From assembly GCF_910592395.1 (NCBI RefSeq), contig NC_088309.1, positions 25,112,599 through 25,176,598 on the forward strand: a stretch of DNA of 64,000 bases, read 5' to 3'. Within the stretch, counting starts at the first letter, position 1, and each line of letters starts with the position of its first letter. This document shows positions 14,456 to 26,452 of this stretch, one piece after another. The notes below the pieces were generated by a model, which was given only the letters and a program-made list of their open reading frames with translations, searched no databases and was not told the origin of the DNA. This DNA comes from Lineus longissimus (taxonomy: Eukaryota > Nemertea > Pilidiophora > Heteronemertea > Lineidae). The position numbers were made by a program, and so were the translations under genes.

Positions 14456-14570
14456 TCGTTACAATGCGCGAATGCCCCAATTGATGGGAGACCATTTCAC
14501 AGAAGTGTAAAAGAGATAATAGTTGGAAAGAAGAGATTTCACATAAACTTTTACAAACCATCAATTAAAC

Positions 14571-14576
14571 TTTATT
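14571..14576 (-). terminator. GPATCH3: Poly(A) signal of GPATCH3
   Basis: TTTATT on the plus strand is AATAAA on the minus strand, about 145 bases downstream of the GPATCH3 stop codon. Confidence 0.6.
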
Positions 14577-14719
14577 CATAGTTACATCATAAAATTAAAA
14601 GTATACAGATAACTTTGATTCATACAATGTACAAACAATGATGTAGTGACCATAGACAGCGGAGTAAATTGTCCACACAATGAGACAATCACACTTTCCA
14701 TGTCAGATTAACTTCGGCA

Positions 14720-17056
14720 TCATGTCTGATCATCACTAGCCTTAGTAAATGCAATTTTGTCTCTATACTTGATAGTATAATGACTTTTTCGTCGTCGCAA
14801 AGTATCTGGTTGGTCCAATTCAGTTGGCTTGTCATATACTGTTGGAATGAACACATCTCTCTCACCACGGTCCTTCTTTACTGGGTAGCGGTTCAACTTT
14901 TCTCCATGATATCTGGAAAACAAGAAAACATCATGAATAAAGGACTCTCAATTTTCAGCAGAATTCATAGGAATACCGGAGGTGAGGACAAATCTAAAAT
15001 GTCGTGCTAGTCACATTCTACAGCGAGCCAAAGATTGATTGAAAAACACTTACCCAAATCCATCTCTACACCTGGGAGCATGTCCTTCGTTTTCCAAAGC
15101 ATCAGCCATCCCGATAATCGTTGATCCCAATCCTGTCCCTTCCTTCCAGCCTTGCTTCTCCAACACTTTACGACCAATACCCTAAAAGATAAGACAGAAA
15201 AAAAATCAATAAATATAACTTGTTCATCCATTGATAGAAATGGACTTAGAACTATGAGATATTTGCAGTCACCAGCCCTTAATTCTAATTAAGATTTGTT
15301 CTCACCTTTGTGTACTTTTCAAACTTTCCGATCTTTCCAGAGAAGATGTGGTCATCCGGATCAAAGATCCCTGCTCTCCTCCTTTTCTCTTTACCCATAG
15401 TGATGAGTGCCTTGGCATCCATATCTCCTGAGCCAGGATCATAATATTCACTCATGTCAACATCCCAGTCATCAGCAGTCTGTTCATCAAAATCTGAAAT
15501 TGAACAAATAAATTTGAAACAAAGTAAGACACGTTGTGATTTCAGTTTTTTTCACTGCACCCACCACAGGTGGTGTCATGTGGAGAAGGCCTTAGTCTGG
15601 GCCATGAAGCCAAGTGATGATGATGATGATTATAGGTAGGATGCTTACCTCCCTCCTGCTGCTGCCAGTAGGTAGCATCAGTATAGAACACAAGACCACT
15701 GCCTCCCTTCTCCCACTTCAGCTCAATCTTCTCCTCAAAAAGCCTCTCCTTATTTCTCTCCTGGTTGTCAGGATCATCGTACAAGGCTTCATGTCGCTCC
15801 CACTCTTCACAAGTGTCATCCTGGAACACAATGGACAAGAGAAGGTCAGTTGATACAAGACATCCAATGCCATGGGTTAGTTAACTTCTTATACACACAG
15901 GCCTTATGTATCATTTTTCTTGGAAATGCCTCCTAACTGACACACTTTTAACTTCACTTTTTAAAGGAGAGCAATTGGCAATTACTGGCCAACTAAATTT
16001 GATTGGGTCTTCTGATCACAGTCTTAACATTATTATACACTGACTGTTTGTATCGCTCCATGTATCAGTATTTTGTCTTCAATAACTTACATCCGATCCA
16101 GACTCTTGTTCTTGTTCTTGCTCATCCTCCGAATCACCTGCTTCCTTGACCAACTTTTTACTTGATTTTCTTTTCTGTAGCTTCTTTAAATTACTGCACA
16201 ATTCATGTCCATCTGCTGACAGAACCACATCATCTTCCTCAGCACCAAAAATCACATCGTCACCATAATCAAACGGGACATTCCCATAGCGTCTTTTACA
16301 TCTCATTTTAGGAAAACTAAGTCCTAACTTTTTAATCACACCTGGCGGCAACATACAGTCACGGATCAAATCCATGAAGACTTTAGTTTGAGTTCCCACA
16401 TTGCCATTTGGCATGATAGCAGGAGGGTGAAGCTCTGCTAGTTTGTTGAGATCCTCTAGTGTGAACTTCTCCCTCTCTTCAGGAACTTGTCTTTGCTCTC
16501 TTCGAGTCTTGTAACCCGCATCTTGAGCGGAACATCTGCTGCTTTCATCACTACCAATACTAACTCTTGTGATCAGACAGACCCTTGCAATGGAATCGCC
16601 CTTTTTGTCCAACCAATGTTTTTTATTGTACATTTTTAGAAGGCGATCCATTTGCAACTTCTTAAGACGGATTAGGCAACATTTCGTACACGACAACTTA
16701 GAGCTATCAATTACTGTCTGTTTATCACTAGTGGAGCATGCTGAGGAGGTAGAAGGGTTACAATTAGTTTGTGGACTGGACGAATTTGTGACGTTTTGCA
16801 TTTGGGGATTCCCCTTTGAGCTTGGTTCACCAACTTCTTGCCTCAAACCTGATTCATCTAACAACACTTTCTTCTCAGGGCGATGTCTATAATGGAAACA
16901 ATCGAATCCTCCAGATTCTATGAATTGTGAGAAAAAGTTTCGAAGGTCAGCAGAGTGATATTCTTCTGGAATATTGCCTACAAGGCCAAAATTCAGTGGT
17001 TCTTGAGCAACTTTTGACATCGTTACAATCTTGGGGAAGCCCTCCGATGACGTCAT
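14720..17056 (-). CDS. GPATCH3: G patch domain-containing protein 3
   Basis: Five coding exons on the minus strand (17056-16091, 15820-15649, 15493-15306, 15181-15054, 14912-14720) join in frame into a 548-residue protein; the vertebrate protein is about 525. Residues about 21-60 carry the GPATCH3-type N-terminal RNA-binding-like motif (LVGNIPEEYHSADLRNFFSQ, then CFHYRHRPEK). The middle is acidic and low-complexity (EQEQEQESGSD, about 310-322). Exons 4-5 encode the G-patch, about 443-488, with its glycine spacing (GIGRKVLEKQGWKEGTGLGS...GMADAL). The tail is basic. G-patch proteins typically activate DEAH-box RNA helicases; vertebrate GPATCH3 has been linked to dampening antiviral RIG-I/MAVS signalling and to transcription. 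Its start lies 335 bp from that of USP30 on the opposite strand. Confidence 0.93.
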
Positions 17057-17391
17057 TTGTCAGTGGGTGCTACTAAATGCAGGATGTATTCTCTGTCAAT
17101 AGGAGGGTCAGCGAGAACAGAATCAATGTAGATTCACAATTCAAGTGATTCAAACTATGCATAAAGGAAACAATGCAAATTTGTTTTATCGTTTTGTATG
17201 ATGTCATACCGTCGTTATTTAGCTGATTAGCCCTGAACCATGTTTTACCGTTCCACATGGACACTTTCCTATTCCACATTTCATAAAAACCCGATTTGCT
17301 GACATGGTGCATGTTGTTTTTGTTTGTTAATCCCAAAAAAAGTCAAGATTATTCAAAGTTAAACTTCAACAATTAGCAATCCTGGTCAAAA
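17057..17391. promoter_or_regulatory. Divergent GPATCH3/USP30 intergenic promoter region
   Basis: Only about 335 bp separate the two start codons of these head-to-head genes, so core promoters and 5' UTRs of both must lie here or overlap, unless an upstream non-coding exon exists. I see no convincing TATA box. A shared bidirectional promoter is inferred from the arrangement only. Confidence 0.5.
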
Positions 17392-20300
17392 ATGGACCAG
17401 ACAAAGAACTGGGCCTTCTTAGGGGGTGTTGGGGCAGCCGTTTTAGCTGGTATTTATGTTCTTTGGGGACCATCTGACAAGAAGAGAAAAACAAGAAGAT
17501 CTGGGTCAGGTATGTATGTATATACAACAAAATGCACTGCAGAGAGATGGACCTTCCTTGCCCTTTGGCCGGGCTTATCCTCAGTCAAGGACTCAAGTTA
17601 GTGACATTCATTATGACGGCAAGACATCAGCTTGGTAAAGAACTGGAGGGGAATCCGCACGAGCTGAATAAGGAACAGTTGAGTTAGACAGTCGATGATC
17701 TCCGTTTTCTTTCACTTTCACTTCAGATAAATGCGCTGGTCTGGTGAACTTGGGAAACACCTGCTTTCTGAACGCTGTCCTGCAGGGTTTCTCCAGCAGC
17801 CCGAGATTTGTAAACTGGCTGGGCGACTTCATTGACCAACACATCAACTCTGATTACACAGGCTATCTTGCTTGGACATTGGCAAAAACCACAAAGGGTT
17901 AGGAAACAGAATTTACTTGTAAAATTGCTTTTATTGAGACCACTTGATTGTAGGGCACTCCTTGTGTCTTTGCCTGTGGAATAGAGCACATATGTAGTAT
18001 TACTCCAAAGCGATGTGAAGACTTTACTAACTTACTTGTGAATATTCAGCAATGACAAGAAATTTCTTAAAATACGAGCTCAAGTCACAGTTTTGCTTGA
18101 TTAACTACCAATAGCAATGTCTTCTTTCTTGCAGTCGTCAACAATGAAAGTGTCGAAGATGAAGACGACCCCTATTGTCCTGTGGAAGTAATTGATTCTT
18201 TAAGATCACGGCATTGGGTGATATCATCAGATGAACAGGTAATAGTCGATAAAGATGTTCACTTTCAGTGTGCATTACCTCCACCAGCTCCACCATGAAG
18301 TGCTTGAAAAAAAGGTATTTCAATTGGTTGGTCACCCACAGCTACAAGTAGGATTCTATCTGCCTTTAGCAAGACTATTGTCCTTGGTACTAGTGTTCTC
18401 TTTTTCTTTGAGGGAGGGGATATGAGAGTTCCTGGATGGGTAGTGAGTATGTTTTTATACAATATTACATACATATTGATGAAGCAGACTTGTCTTTTTC
18501 CACTCCAGGATGCGCATGAGTTGTTCCATGTCTTTACTCAGACTCTAGATGAAGAGATCACAAAATACCCACCGGTTGTGTCACTCTTAGACGTGTCCAC
18601 ACTCGATGAGACCACCCATGCTCAGACTGAAGCCGTCTCCAAGACCCACACAATGTTACCCAAGTTGCCATCCAAAGAAAACGACCATCCATTCAGAGGG
18701 AGATTAGCCAGCCAGCTGCAGTGTAAAATATGTGCTTATAAGGTAAGAACTGTTGACACTGTTAGGCGTAAAATAGGTACTGGGTAAGAACTATTGGTAC
18801 TGTTGTCGGTTGTGCCAGTCATTAAAATTTTATCTGGGAAATTAAAAAAGTGTAGCCTATCCTGTGAGCTCACAGGATATAAACATTGTTCTGAAAATAC
18901 TGTGGTCTGTTCCCTTCTATTTAAAGAGTGTAAAATGTAATTCCATCCTTCTCTTTCAGAGTCCTGTCAAGCATGATACCTTTGACAGCTTGTCATTGAC
19001 CATTCCATCAAAGAATTTCTGGGTGAGTCGGAGAGTTTTCATGTTCTGAAGATGCCAAACTTAACCAAGTTGTTAGGCCAGAATCAGACACCCAAACAGG
19101 AGCCATTTGCCTGTGACATTTGCTCTAGTACAGTTGATTGAGAGTGCTAATTTATTAATTTGTTATCTTGTAGGGAAGCCTAACATTGGAAGGTTTACTC
19201 AGACACTTCATCTCATCAGAGACAGTCCAGAATGTTGAGTGTGAAGGCTGTGCCAAGAGGCAGAAAGAGTTACGTCAAGAGAAGGCAACCAGTACCCCAA
19301 AGACAACATTCACAAAGAAAATGACAATTGGGAAGGTAAAGTTGAGATTTGTGTCAGTTAACAACATCCACTGATCTATAACCCCTTCCTCGGCCCTGCA
19401 GTAAACTGCATTTGTGAGCTCTGCCTGCATAGTGAAAAGAACAGGCCCACATACATTAATTTCACACTTTGAAAAATCAGTTTTATAAGCCAATGTGTTT
19501 TTGTAATTTCAGCTGCCAGAGTGTCTATGTATGCACATCCAACGTACTGTCTGGCTGAATAATGGTATGCCAACCAAGAAGTGTGACCACATTAGTTTCC
19601 CCGAGACCCTCCACATGGATGAGTATGTCTATCGGAGCAGGAAGGATTCAGTGACTGATATTGATAATAGCAAATTATTAGGAGGAAAATGGGACACACT
19701 GAAGTGAGTTCAGTTGCTCATAAAAATTCTGAATACACATGTATAGCATGACAGTGTATGCAGTGCATGGTGTAAGTAATGTATATCGTAATGCATTGTG
19801 TGGATAGTCAATGAAGCTCCTTGCTCAGTGTTGTGGAAATCTTTGGTTCTTGATTTGAGTAAAGCCTTTGAAATTCATCGATCCTGCTTATCTGTTCATG
19901 ACAGTTAAATCATCTGAATACACAACAGGCATCTGGCTTTTCAATTGTTACGTATGGATCACTGTGCAGTCAAAAGAGAACATTGAAGTACTGCACCTTT
20001 AAAAAAAGAGTAATCCACTAACTGCTTTCTAGAGCCTGACAAATTCTTTCATTTTTTTTAGTGGCAAGCAGCCTCTCGGAAGACCAAGTAAATTTGTCAG
20101 CAAATCCAGGCCGAATGTAACAAAACAAATGACAATGCTGCAAGCATTGAACTACCGGCCGCGTCTGGGAATGAATGGTCTACTCGGTCCAACTGCCGCC
20201 TACTCTCGTACGAATGGACAATGTCCTATGATACCTAATGGCCACGCTGCACAACCTGAGGCACCTTCACCTGCTGTCCAATCGGCATCTACCAGTCCAA

Positions 20301-20623
20301 CTCCTGCCAAACAAAATGCGGCCGAAGTTCCTGCGTTCAGCGCAAGTGCGAACACTGCCATCCAAGCTGCCAATCTGTCCATGCTACTCAACATGCCAGA
20401 CTTAAACAAAAGAAGTGACTGCAAATATAAACTTACAGCCGTGTTAGTTCATCATGGTGATGCCCTCTCGGGACATTTTGTGACCTACCGGCGAGCTCTG
20501 CCACCATTGGGACAAAACTTCAGTGACAGATGGCTCTATACATCAGATACTGAGGTACATAAAGTACGGCTGAGTGAAGTACTGGATTCCAATGCTTATA
20601 TGCTCTTCTATGAGAAAGTTTGA
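17392..20623 (+). CDS. USP30: Ubiquitin carboxyl-terminal hydrolase 30 (mitochondrial deubiquitinase)
   Basis: Eight exons (17392-17509, 17727-17897, 18135-18238, 18509-18742, 18960-19022, 19174-19335, 19513-19703, 20062-20623) splice in frame to 534 aa. An N-terminal membrane segment (about 8-26) followed by KKRKTRR is the outer-mitochondrial-membrane anchor of this family. The Cys box (GLVNLGNTCFLNAVLQG) places the nucleophile at Cys52. The QDAHELFHVF block and two CxxC pairs follow. The His box (VHHGDALSGHFVTYRR) gives His486, and WLYTSD places a Ser at 509 where most USPs have Asp or Asn; USP30 is known for a Cys-His-Ser triad. It ends in YMLFYEKV like the human protein. USP30 removes ubiquitin from outer-membrane proteins and opposes PINK1/Parkin mitophagy. 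A longer disordered insert (about 371-455) precedes the His box. Confidence 0.96.
18858..18879. repeat. 22-bp perfect palindrome in USP30 intron 4
   Basis: The 22 bases centred on GAGCTC are identical to their own reverse complement. It lies in the intron between the fourth and fifth USP30 exons, about 80 bases before the next acceptor. It could be a chance palindrome, a dimer-binding site or a foldback remnant. Confidence 0.8.
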
Positions 20624-20765
20624 GAAGTTTGCTGAACATTGATGTGATGCTTTGTATGTCTTGTACAATATTCTTATTCATGTGGAGTATGTTTTGAGAT
20701 TCATGTTTTTTATCTCCATTCTTTGTTGTCATTTCGTTTGTTGCCTATTTGGCCGAAGGCCTACG

Positions 20766-20771
20766 AATAAA
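20766..20771 (+). terminator. USP30: Proximal USP30 poly(A) signal AATAAA
   Basis: First canonical AATAAA after the USP30 stop codon (about 140 bases). Two further copies 1.1-1.25 kb downstream could give alternative long 3' UTRs. Confidence 0.45.
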
Positions 20772-22143
20772 AATTTTTACAAATTGAATATACATGTCCC
20801 CTCCTTTTTTAGTGATGCTCAAGTATATGTGCACATGAAGGTAACTGGTTTACCACACAATATTGTAAAGATACTTTTCTATTGTACATGTACTGGTACA
20901 TTGTAACAAGCCAATGTTTTCCTATTTGCAAATGTAACTTTTTCTAGAGACCATTTGAAGAATCTGTTCAGTCTGTTACCCACATGTGGAACTAAATCAT
21001 GTGGACATTGCGTGATGCAAGAATTTGGTGCAGTTGTGACGTATGGAGCTGCAAAAAAAACAATCTTCAGTGCATGTGTTCTGGCTTTAGATGATCTAGG
21101 TAGCTGTATGTTTTCTCACTTTCCTGGTCTATATATATGTATGAAGTTGTACTTGCTGTCGCCTTAAATCTTACTGTGCTTCATTATGTGCAAGTTCTGT
21201 ATAACAAGTAAATAGAACAACACAGATGCATGCATGTTGTATTGTCAGTCCTGCAAGTTGACTTGATACTGCATCAATGAGTGTCTAAGAAGACGAGACT
21301 TTTCTAGGTTGGCATTATTGTACATGTAGTATATACATGTAACTGTACATGGTACGCTTTAAATGGAAAATGTCCCCTAAAACAACATGCTTTATATGTT
21401 GAGAAAAGTTAGTATGTTAGTATTCACCTCCAATTGAACAGAATACATGTAGAAAAACGGAATCTAGTTGCCATGAACATCTGAAAATTTGAACCTACAT
21501 CTACATGTACATGTATAATCATATCAACAACACCACCAGTGGTTCATGTACATGCAGATCAGTGGCCAAGCATTGCAGAAGACCCTGTCTAGCTATGCAT
21601 GTATGGCAGCTTGATTTTCTGTATTTCTAAATACAATTCTAAAGTCATGTGCTCTGAACCAGTATATGTAAGCCACAAGATGAATAACATACTGCATGCT
21701 GTTGTTGACCTCTGCTTTTTCCACATCCACTCAGTATTATAACCTAAAATTCATTTTCCAAACATTGTCTATTTTAGAAGAAGTTGAGAATTCTGGTAAT
21801 CTCATGCCCAATATTACTGTGCTTATTTTGAATGCACAATTTTCTAACAATGTTTCATTTTATTACCGATCTTTTTTGTCAGATGACAGTTAAAATAAAA
21901 TATGTGAAAGAATCCAATGTTTTCTTCTCAATCAATTCAAAATTATACAGACTAGTTAATGCTTTTGCTCTAGTTTTGTACAGAAAGACCTAGTACAATG
22001 TCCATAAAGCTTTAAATAAAAGTATTTACTTGTCATCAGTGATCACCCATTACCTCTCAACATGCACAAGTCCTACCTGGATCATGTCAACCAGAGATTG
22101 TCTCATGACTTGCAGCTCTGATTGTGTCCCAACATCAAATTGA

Positions 22144-22298
22144 GTCACAACCCATCAACCATTGGGTGATATGAATAGACCAGCAAATGCTTTTACATGT
22201 ACTATAATTTTGTACAGAAAGGCCCAGTGTAAATGTACATGGAGTTTTAGATTAAAGCATTTGCTAGTCTTTATTCATATCACCAATTGTGTCACAAC
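22144..22298. repeat. Foldback (inverted-repeat) element, with a diverged partial copy upstream
   Basis: Arm 22144-22195 is an imperfect reverse complement of arm 22252-22298 (shared cores gtcacaac, gatatgaata, gcaaatgc), with a loop of about 55 bp containing TTTTGTACAGAAAGGCC. A second diverged copy of the loop and inner arm occurs at about 21958-22040 (TTTTGTACAGAAAGACC). This looks like a small non-autonomous foldback transposon present twice. Confidence 0.55.
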
Positions 22299-22558
22299 CT
22301 GATGTACTTGTTCAGTTGTATCATGCTGGCGTTCTGACTGGAGATGATGTCATAAGGGGAGATGTGTCTCGCAACCTGATAGGTATTTTATACATGTATC
22401 AAGCTAGCTGTCTGTGTTTACTGGAGGTCGTGTCCCAACCCAAGATTATCTTGCACTCTGGTGGACAATTTTGATAAAAATTGGTCCGTGCTGACAGAAT
22501 ATTGTCTCCCAAGTTGTACATAAATGCAAAAGAAGACAAATTTCAACAATAATGCATC

Positions 22559-22564
22559 TTTATT
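22559..22564 (-). terminator. Poly(A) signal of the RING-UBR gene
   Basis: TTTATT on the plus strand is AATAAA on the minus strand, 161 bases beyond the stop codon of the minus-strand RING gene. Confidence 0.55.
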
Positions 22565-22724
22565 ATCACATATCTATGCGTATATATACACGTATATGAT
22601 ACCAAGAATTGATTGAGACTTTGTTAAGATAGATCCGCATGGTGAGGACTTGATTTTTGGCTCGTACATTGTGGTTCCACTTCAGCCGTGTCCATTCGAT
22701 ACTGCACTAGTCCTCCAAACGGCA

Positions 22725-25700
22725 TTAGTTACTTGTATTTGCTTGTATGACACATTTCTTCTTCTTTGGACAGTAGCAGCAGGCCCAGGTTGGTTGGTGT
22801 TGCATGATGTATGGAGCTACAGTGTGATCTGAAATGATAATAAAATGATCATTAGAGACTACATGTACACATACATGTGATAATGATGTACATAGAATGA
22901 CATTTAAGGGTCCCCAAAGGATAAAATTTGAAATCGAAATAAAATGACATCTAGTTACCTTTGTGGCAAACCTCCATGCAAGATCGACACACCCCTGGAA
23001 GTAGAATACATCAAAATCAGGAGAAAACTTCTGGGACAAAATACAGTGACTCCAGTTCAGTAATAGAATTGTTCAATTACATACAATATGAATCCACTTC
23101 TACATGTAATGTACGCAATACATTTTACATGTTTTGCAATACATTGCATGTTTTACACTGTAGAATTTTTTTTAATAAAAGCACGCTTTTTTATTTTTGA
23201 TCGAAGCCTAAGGGGGAATGACTCGACCTCCAATACCAGTGCCAGTTGCACGGTCCTGTACGGGCTATTATTGTACCACTCAGCCTCACATTCTCAATGT
23301 CAGAGATTGTGTACTTACAGTTGAAGCCACAGTCTTTACAAGAGAAATAGTCGACTGTCTGAGGCTCCCCTGGCTTGAAAGAACTGGCGAAGCACTCTTT
23401 GGGCATGTCACTCTTACATCGCACGGTTCCACGCAACACAACTTCACTGCCTGGTTTCTGGAAGAGAAAGAGATTACACCTGAAAAAATGACCTGAGCCA
23501 AGTTGGGATCCAGGTCACCCGGTATATCGCAGGTGTGAGCCAGAGGTACCATAAATTGTCAAAACCATGCAGCTGGAAAAAGGTCAACCGAATTGTAGCA
23601 GCTAAGGGCCTGTTGACAAAGGCAAACAAATGGGCCAACAGACTACCTACCACTCCGAACTGCAGCACTGGCTTACTTCCCTCTGGTAACACAATAACAT
23701 CTGGATGAGTAGCCCCATGTACGATTAGGTCTTCAGCAATTTGGTTCATCTCAAAGAGACTCCTCTTGCTAAACGGACTGAAAGTAAAAGAGAACAATCA
23801 GTAGTTTAAACATGTAACATGTCTACTGGGTTTGATACGCTGAATGCTCTTATTGAATACATGTACATCTTGAAGTAAAGGAGGCTCACCTGTTTGATTC
23901 AATATAATGCTTCTGGAATGCCAAAGAACGTGTCGTTAGTGCTGTTCTTTTAAGTGTCCCCAGATCTTGTCAGAAACAACACCGTGACGTCACCACTTGA
24001 AATCTTGATTTTGAATATCCATCCCTGCCTATCTTCACCTGTGTATTTGTACATGAAGTAAATTTGGAAATATTCATGACCATTTTCGCTCACCCAAAAT
24101 AGATGTAGCTGATATCACCGAAGTTGACCACCTTGTCTCCTTTGTTTTCAAAGTGTGATTCCACAATATTCTTGATATCCTCAGTACTGTAAATAACAGA
24201 AAATCCTTACATGAGCATGATTACAAGTAATCAGCAGATGCTTGACCAAGAAATATGACCGAAAATCACACCTTTTTAAAAATTTTACACCACTGAAGTG
24301 AAAACCATGTCCATCAATTACCCGTTCATTGTACATCTTCAATGAAACGTACCCCTTTCAGATAAAATTATTTAGAGTTCCTGTGTCAGGAGATACATCT
24401 AAATCATGACAAAAACAAGCCTGCTATACCCCTGTTAAAATAATTTCAAAAATCCATTTCGCTACCAGACATACCTCTGTTGAGGTTTCAGCACCACATC
24501 AGGAATTGAGACATTCTTGCAGAGTACAGTGACGGAGATCTTGACAGGGAGAACCGCCAGTGAGGGAATGTGTTCCCCAAGATAACGATCGTAAGCATCG
24601 GCTACCAATTTCCCACACGACTCCAGCTCCTCGTGGAGTTTGGCAATATGTCTCTCTTGTGTCTGCTGGAGGTCGGCAAACTGTCGTTCGAATTCTGGAA
24701 TATTTCAATCAGAAGAAGGAAATTATAAGGCCTCCTGCCTTGAAACGGCTCCATAGTTTATCCAAAATCATGGCTCTTCAGGCAATAGCATTCTGTTCAG
24801 CCTAAGCTTATAAAATATCAACATGTATTCATACATGTATGGGCATGTATCCTTACCAGTGCACTTGTGTAGTTGGGAATTTTAGCAATCTATGAATTGA
24901 GGTATGGGAAGAGAAAATTTCTCTCCAAGAACCCTTTGTTATGACTCTGAACAGCTAAATCGAGAATTCAGGCCCATACCTACCATCTTGGAGTAAGCTC
25001 TGTCTCTGGAGATCTTCCATTTTCTGTTGGTAATCTGACCGAATCTTTGCTTCACTCTTATGGAACTCTTTCTTCAGATCCTGATAATACTTCTCATGAG
25101 CTGCTAAACTTTGCTTCAAGTGTTCTGAAGACGGAAATAAAATTTCATGGTTTCGTTTTGAAAATTCTTGCTTATACATTTTTGATAATAGCAATGTAAA
25201 CGCTGTAAACCCCTTCATCATTCGCCCTATACATTTGTGAAAACATCCTTTCCAAGATTCAGCCCAACTAATATGTACTACGGTAATAAACACAACACAT
25301 TTGAAAGAGCACTCCAGAGACAACATTTTAGTTTTGTAATCAGGACACCTCACAAGGGGACAGTACTTAAGTCCTGCCAAGCTTACTTTTAAGTACTAAT
25401 TCAACTGGTGAGAATGCCTTTTCTTGTGGATTGGGAACACCTAGTTTAGCCATGTCTTGATCTGAAGCATCAGCAAAGTCTGCAAAAGAGATTGATTGAG
25501 AACCTAATGCTATGAAACAAGTTCGCATACAGGTCAGTGCTTTCTTCTTAAAAACAGCACTCATAATCTGAGTCAATTTTATCTTAGCATTAGACTACTG
25601 AACAATGGGAACACACCCATAAGACAGTCTAAAGATGTGATTTCTATAAACATTCCTCATTATTCTATAACTGGCATTTTACTTCGGAGTCAATTTTTCA

Positions 25701-26452
25701 CAAAATAGAATCTTACCCCGCGTTATAAGTCCATCAAAATATTTTTTCTCTGCCTTGTCTTTCTCTTGAATAAAAAGATCTGAAAATTAAAAAGATTGTA
25801 AGAGGTATATTCCTGGTTATGATCAGATCAGTGTTGCAAAGTAGGGGATTAATGGACATGGCAATTGTTAAAAACACCCACGGGCCTAGCCAACTTTTTT
25901 TACTAAGTAAATTGTCCTGACTCCTACCTAATAGTGATGAGTACTGAGCATCTCTGAAGAGGTTTTCAATGCCAGCCCTCTTATTGCAACATGGACACTT
26001 GTGTAGGCGTCCCACGCATTCTCGGATGCATCCCTGACAGAATCGGTGTCCACAAGATGTGACTGTCACATTCTTGAACGTCTCCATACAGATTGGGCAT
26101 GTGAAGAAGTCTATGAATGGATGAATCTGGAAAGAGAAGACTTTAATTTAAGACACTTAAGACAGGCATCAGTCAGGTCTTCATGGGTCCCCTCCCGATC
26201 CCCCTTCCCCCCACACTGCTTTTTGGGGAAATACATGTTTACCGCTATAAAAGTATAAATTTAAACAAGATAACAGGCAAAATTTCTGAAACTTTAACAC
26301 GTCAACAACACAACACCACAGCATCTCTCTAATATTCTTTGAGTGAACGTTGTTTCTCTTTACTTTAGCCCAGCCTATTATTTGCTCTTGTCCGCCAAAA
26401 TTTAATAACTTACCGGGACAAAGAGGGGAAGATCGGCATCTACATTCTCCAT
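22725..26452 (-). CDS. RING-type E3 ligase candidate with coiled coil and UBR-box-like zinc finger
   Basis: Eleven exons (26452-26414, 26126-25928, 25779-25717, 25479-25387, 25124-24984, 24694-24475, 24186-24094, 23777-23651, 23457-23319, 22994-22959, 22828-22725) splice to 417 aa with every phase matching. Residues 23-60 are a RING-HC finger: C23, C26, C38, H40, C43, C46, C57, C60 (CPIC, SCGHRFCQGC, CPCC). Residues about 120-200 are charged and heptad-like (coiled coil). A middle region of about 125 residues is unassigned. Residues 339-409 carry C339, C347, C365xxC368, C374xxC377, C381-H382, H385, C400, C401 and C403; the SCMEVCHKDH block and FKPGEP lead-in resemble UBR boxes, which bind N-degrons in UBR proteins. 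The usual CDCG ending is replaced by CCYCPKKKKC. I do not know a named orthologue. Exon 4 could start 24 bases earlier in frame. A skipped 23-nt exon-like piece near 23.9 kb would break the frame. Confidence 0.75.

Larger units (their letters stand above)
20624..22558. other. Convergent 3' region between USP30 and the RING-UBR gene
   Basis: No coding exon is visible. Candidate USP30 poly(A) signals are AATAAA at 20766-20771 and, if the 3' UTR is long, 21894-21899 and 22015-22020. The interval is rich in TACATGTA-type palindromes and includes a duplicated foldback repeat near 21.95-22.3 kb. Confidence 0.5.
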
